This document shows positions 61,246 through 64,000 of a DNA stretch of 64,000 nt, piece after piece (within the stretch, counting starts at the first letter, position 1; every line of letters begins with the position of its first letter). Origin of the DNA: Cellulomonas soli (GTDB lineage Bacteria > Actinomycetota > Actinomycetes > Actinomycetales > Cellulomonadaceae). The stretch is from assembly GCF_013409305.1 (NCBI RefSeq), contig NZ_JACBZJ010000001.1:1736001-1800000 (forward strand), written 5' to 3'. Below the pieces are notes generated by a model. That model was not told the DNA's origin. It made no database searches and saw nothing but the letters and a program-made list of their open reading frames with translations. The translations under genes and the position numbers were made by a program.

Positions 61246-62195
61246 GCCTCGACACACCCCGCCGGACCGAGCAGGACGGCACAGCCGTCGACGCGCCGAC
61301 GCCCACCGTGACGTCCGGACGCGGAGCCCGACGCGCCGCCCGCTTCGTCGGTCGCCCCCGTGAGGCACGGCCCGCCGCACCGGGGCGACGCGTCCTCGGC
61401 GTGGTGCGGTGGACGTTCCTCGGCGTCGTGGCGGTGTACTTCCTGGTGCCGCAGCTGGCGATGGCCCGGTTCGCGTTCCAGAACGTCCCGGTCGTGCTGC
61501 TCGGGCCGGACGACCTGCTGCGCGGCTGGTCGCTGCGGCCGCTGCTCGACGCGCTCGCCGAACCCGCCCTGTGGTCGGCGGCCCGCACCTCCGCGCTGCT
61601 CGCACTGGCCACCGTCACGCTCACGCTCGCGCTGCTGCTGCCGCTGGCCGTGGTCGCCGAGGTGCGCGCCCCGAGGCTGCGGCCCGTGCTGTCCGCGGTG
61701 ACGCTGCTGCCGTGGGTCGTGCCGCCGATCGCGCTCGTCGTCGGCGTCGCCGCGACGTTCCGGCCGCTCGCGCCGTGGTTCCTGTCCAGCACGTTCGCGC
61801 TCGTGCCGTTCTACGCGATCTGGGCGATGCCGTTCACCTACCGCGCGCTGGACGCGGGCCTGCGCTCGATCGGTGCCCGCACGCTCGTCGAGGCCGCGCA
61901 GAGCCTGGGGGCGTCCACCCCGCGCGTGCTGCTGCGCGTGCTGCTGCCGAACCTCGTGCCGTCGATGGTCGCCGCCGGCGGCCTGACCACCGCGCTCGTG
62001 CTCGGCGAGTTCGCGTTCGCCTCGCTGCTGCTCAAGGACACCCTGCCCACCTACCTGGTCGTCTACCAGAAGCAGGAGGCGCAGGCTGGCATGGCCCTCG
62101 CGCTCACCGTCCTGCTGCTGACCGCCCTGCTGCTCGGCACCGTCGTCCGGCTGCTGCGCCGCCGCGGCCTCGGCGTGAGCACCACCGGCCTGTAG
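61242..62195 (+). CDS. ABC importer permease 2
   Basis: A 317-residue permease with six helices after a 60-residue basic tail. Helix 1 is WTFLGVVAVYFLVPQLAMAR. The EAA loop reads VEAAQSLGASTPRVLLRVLL. ATG 61242 is preferred because GGAGCCGGG precedes it and it overlaps the previous stop; ATG 61230 is in the same frame. It should form the channel with permease 1. Confidence 0.9.
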   Translation: MSLDTPRRTEQDGTAVDAPTPTVTSGRGARRAARFVGRPREARPAAPGRRVLGVVRWTFLGVVAVYFLVPQLAMARFAFQNVPVVLLGPDDLLRGWSLRPLLDALAEPALWSAARTSALLALATVTLTLALLLPLAVVAEVRAPRLRPVLSAVTLLPWVVPPIALVVGVAATFRPLAPWFLSSTFALVPFYAIWAMPFTYRALDAGLRSIGARTLVEAAQSLGASTPRVLLRVLLPNLVPSMVAAGGLTTALVLGEFAFASLLLKDTLPTYLVVYQKQEAQAGMALALTVLLLTALLLGTVVRLLRRRGLGVSTTGL

Positions 62196-62221
62196 ACCCC
62201 TGACCCCCTCGGAGACACACC

Positions 62222-63316
62222 ATGGCCACGATCGAGATGACCGGCGTCCGCAAGACGTTCGGCAGCACCGTCGCCCTCGCCTCGCTCGACCTGTCCGTCC
62301 GCTCCGGCGAGCTCGTCTGCCTGCTCGGACCGTCCGGCTGCGGCAAGACCACCGCGCTGCGCCTGCTGGCCGGGTTCGAGCAGGCCGATGCCGGCCAGAT
62401 CCTCGTCGACGGCGAGGACGTCACGCGCGTGCCCCCGCGCCGCCGCGGGTTCGGCATGGTGTTCCAGGACTACTCGCTGTTCCCGAACCTGAGCGCGCGC
62501 GACAACGTGGCGTTCGGCCTCAAGGTGCGCGGCGCCGGCCGGGCCGAGGTCACCGAGACAGTCGACCGGCTGCTGGCCACCACCCGGCTCGAGGCGCACG
62601 CCGACAAGTACCCGCACCAGATGTCCGGCGGGCAGAAGCAACGCGTCGCCCTGGCCCGGGCGATCGCCACCCAGCCGCGCCTGCTGCTGCTCGACGAGCC
62701 GCTGTCCGCCCTGGACGCGCAGGTCCGTGAGCACCTGCGTGACGAGATCCGGCGCCTGCAGCTCGAGGTCGGCGTCACGACCGTGCTGGTCACGCACGAC
62801 CAGGGCGAGGCGATGGCCGTCGCCGACCGGGTCGCCGTGATGCGCGACGGCGTGCTCGAGCAGATCGACACCCCGCGCACCCTGTACCGCGAGCCGGCCT
62901 CGCCGTTCGTCGCCGGGTTCGTCGGCACGGTCAACCGGTTGGGCGCCCGCCGCGCGGAGGACGGCCGCTGGCACGTGCTCGGTCGGCCGGTGCAGGCGAA
63001 GGGCGACGAGCACGAGGCCGGACCCGTGCGGGCGGTCGTCCGCCCCGAGCAGGTCCGTGTCGTGCCGCTGCGCGACGTCGCCGGCACTGGCGGGGTTGGC
63101 AGCGGTCCTGGCGAAGGGGCTGGCGGTGCCGGCGACCAGGTGGCGCGGGTCTCCGGCGTCAGCTTCCTCGGCGCGGTGACCCGGGTGCGGGTCGATCACC
63201 CAGCGGAGGGTCCGGTGCTGGCCGACCTGCTCGGTGACGACGCGGCCGACCTGGCCATCGGCGACGCCGTCGAGCTGTGGGTGCGCGACGGCGCGGGCGC
63301 GGTGGTGCTCCAGTGA
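62222..63316 (+). CDS. ABC importer ATP-binding protein
   Basis: A 364-residue ATPase. Motifs are Walker A GPSGCGKTT near residue 39, Q-loop FQDYSLFPNL, signature MSGGQKQR, Walker B LLLLDEPLSALD and the switch His in VTHDQGEAM. A C-terminal TOBE-like domain starts near residue 285. The length and TOBE place it in the PotA/FbpC group. It is preceded by GGAGACACACC and its end overlaps the phosphoesterase gene. Confidence 0.93.
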   Translation: MATIEMTGVRKTFGSTVALASLDLSVRSGELVCLLGPSGCGKTTALRLLAGFEQADAGQILVDGEDVTRVPPRRRGFGMVFQDYSLFPNLSARDNVAFGLKVRGAGRAEVTETVDRLLATTRLEAHADKYPHQMSGGQKQRVALARAIATQPRLLLLDEPLSALDAQVREHLRDEIRRLQLEVGVTTVLVTHDQGEAMAVADRVAVMRDGVLEQIDTPRTLYREPASPFVAGFVGTVNRLGARRAEDGRWHVLGRPVQAKGDEHEAGPVRAVVRPEQVRVVPLRDVAGTGGVGSGPGEGAGGAGDQVARVSGVSFLGAVTRVRVDHPAEGPVLADLLGDDAADLAIGDAVELWVRDGAGAVVLQ

Positions 63317-64000
63317 GCGGGTCCTCCACCGAGCGGGGTGCGGCTGCGGCCCAGACCCCGGGCGCGACGACCGTCGAGCGCCGACTGGTCCGTGGTGAGC
63401 CCGGCGAGGGCGGCTGGGCCCCGGTCGTCGCCACGCACGGCGACCCGTACGTCGGTGCCCCACCGCACCCGCAGGGCCGCACGCTCGCCGCGTTCGCCCA
63501 CCTGTCCGACCTGCACCTGTGCGACGCCGAGTCGCCCGCCCGCCAGGAGCACCTGGACCACCACGGCGACCCCGGCGCGCCGTACGCCGGTCGGCTCGGG
63601 ATCATCGGCACGTACCGCCCGCAGGAGATCCTCACCGTGCAGGTCGCCGCCCGCGCCCTGCACGCACTGCACCGCGTGGACCGTGCCCCCGTCACCGGCC
63701 GCCCGCTCGACGCGGTGCTGGTCACCGGCGACGTCACCGACAACGCCCAACGCAACGAGCTGACCTGGTACGACGCGCTCATGTCGGGCTGGACGGTGTC
63801 CCCGCGCAGCGGCGACGAGCGGCGCAGCAGCTGGGTCGGTGCCCTGACCGCAGGCCACTGGTCGACGCACGTCTGGCACCCCGACGGCGCCCCGGCGGGG
63901 GAGCCCACCGACCGGCCCACCGCCCTGTTCGGCTACCCCCGGGTCCCCGGGCTGGTCGAGGCGGCGCGCGCCGACCTCGTCTCGCCCGGGTCGCCGCTGC
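63313..64000 (+). CDS. Metallophosphoesterase, N-terminal part
   Basis: The GTG at 63313 overlaps the ATPase stop; the gene runs off the right edge after 229 codons. The metal-binding motifs are FAHLSDLHLCDAES near residue 75 and VLVTGDVTDNAQRNEL near 140, as in calcineurin-like phosphoesterases. The long spacing and N-terminal layout resemble the TIGR03767-type group. No signal peptide is visible in this part. Fused by overlap to an importer operon, it may split an imported phosphate ester. Confidence 0.87.
   Translation, partial: MSGSSTERGAAAAQTPGATTVERRLVRGEPGEGGWAPVVATHGDPYVGAPPHPQGRTLAAFAHLSDLHLCDAESPARQEHLDHHGDPGAPYAGRLGIIGTYRPQEILTVQVAARALHALHRVDRAPVTGRPLDAVLVTGDVTDNAQRNELTWYDALMSGWTVSPRSGDERRSSWVGALTAGHWSTHVWHPDGAPAGEPTDRPTALFGYPRVPGLVEAARADLVSPGSPL

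Overview
The window looks like chromosome from a high-GC actinobacterium of the Cellulomonas group. Coding is dense and GC-rich, with many GTG starts and 4-base stop/start overlaps. A cellobiose phosphorylase of exactly 822 residues, with the N-terminus [15 protein letters not shown], closely resembles the C. gilvus enzyme. GH3 and CE7 polysaccharide-degrading enzymes, a CebR-type box and a bifunctional-type dCTP deaminase fit the same picture. No insertion sequence, phage module, CRISPR array or rRNA is visible. The only RNA gene found is a tRNA-Gly(CCC).

Layout. 1-2059: divergent GH3 glycosidase (cut by the left edge) and CE7 acetyl esterase around a LacI-type palindrome. 2216-8070: a four-gene MoxR / bpX / vWA-propeller / bpX operon, converging with a YfbK-like vWA lipoprotein. 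10-14 kb: tRNA-Gly, acetyltransferase, lipoproteins, LysR regulator. 14.4-15.3 kb: HEPN-MNT toxin-antitoxin pair. 15.3-19.5 kb: aldose epimerase, cellobiose phosphorylase and an Lrp regulator. 19.6-21.5 kb: small membrane proteins. 21.6-24.4 kb: AbiE-like toxin-antitoxin pair and an aminoglycoside-type nucleotidyltransferase. 24.7-31.9 kb: two ECF sigma factors, a secreted I36-like peptide, a probable anti-sigma protein, a lipoprotein and a MacAB-like ABC exporter. 32-35 kb: a small membrane protein, a dehydrogenase remnant and a NarL-type two-component system. 35-37.7 kb: a type VII secretion (WXG100-like) cassette of lower GC. 37.8-42.3 kb: secreted subtilase and a GGDEF-EAL protein. 42.3-49.4 kb: an OmpR-type two-component system followed by a membrane electron-transfer operon (ApbE, ferric-reductase-like cytochrome b, NuoF-like flavoprotein, ferredoxin). 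49.5-59 kb: dcd, MarR regulators, SDR, CDF transporter, Fic protein, ABC exporter, FUSC-like protein. 59.1-64 kb: an ABC importer whose operon runs into a metallophosphoesterase cut by the right edge.

How genes work together. Cellulose and xylan breakdown is represented by GH3, CE7 and the phosphorylase-mutarotase pair, with LacI-family operators at both places. Conflict and defence functions recur: the bpX ternary system, HEPN-MNT, AbiE, Fic and the WXG cassette. Three of these carry striking inverted repeats at their starts, which suggests tight autoregulation. Heptamers spaced by 11 bp link the OmpR-type regulator to its own promoter and to the electron-transfer operon. Three CRP/GlxR-like palindromes mark three transcription units of the sigma factor/exporter island. 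All functional statements are read from sequence motifs; no database search was run.
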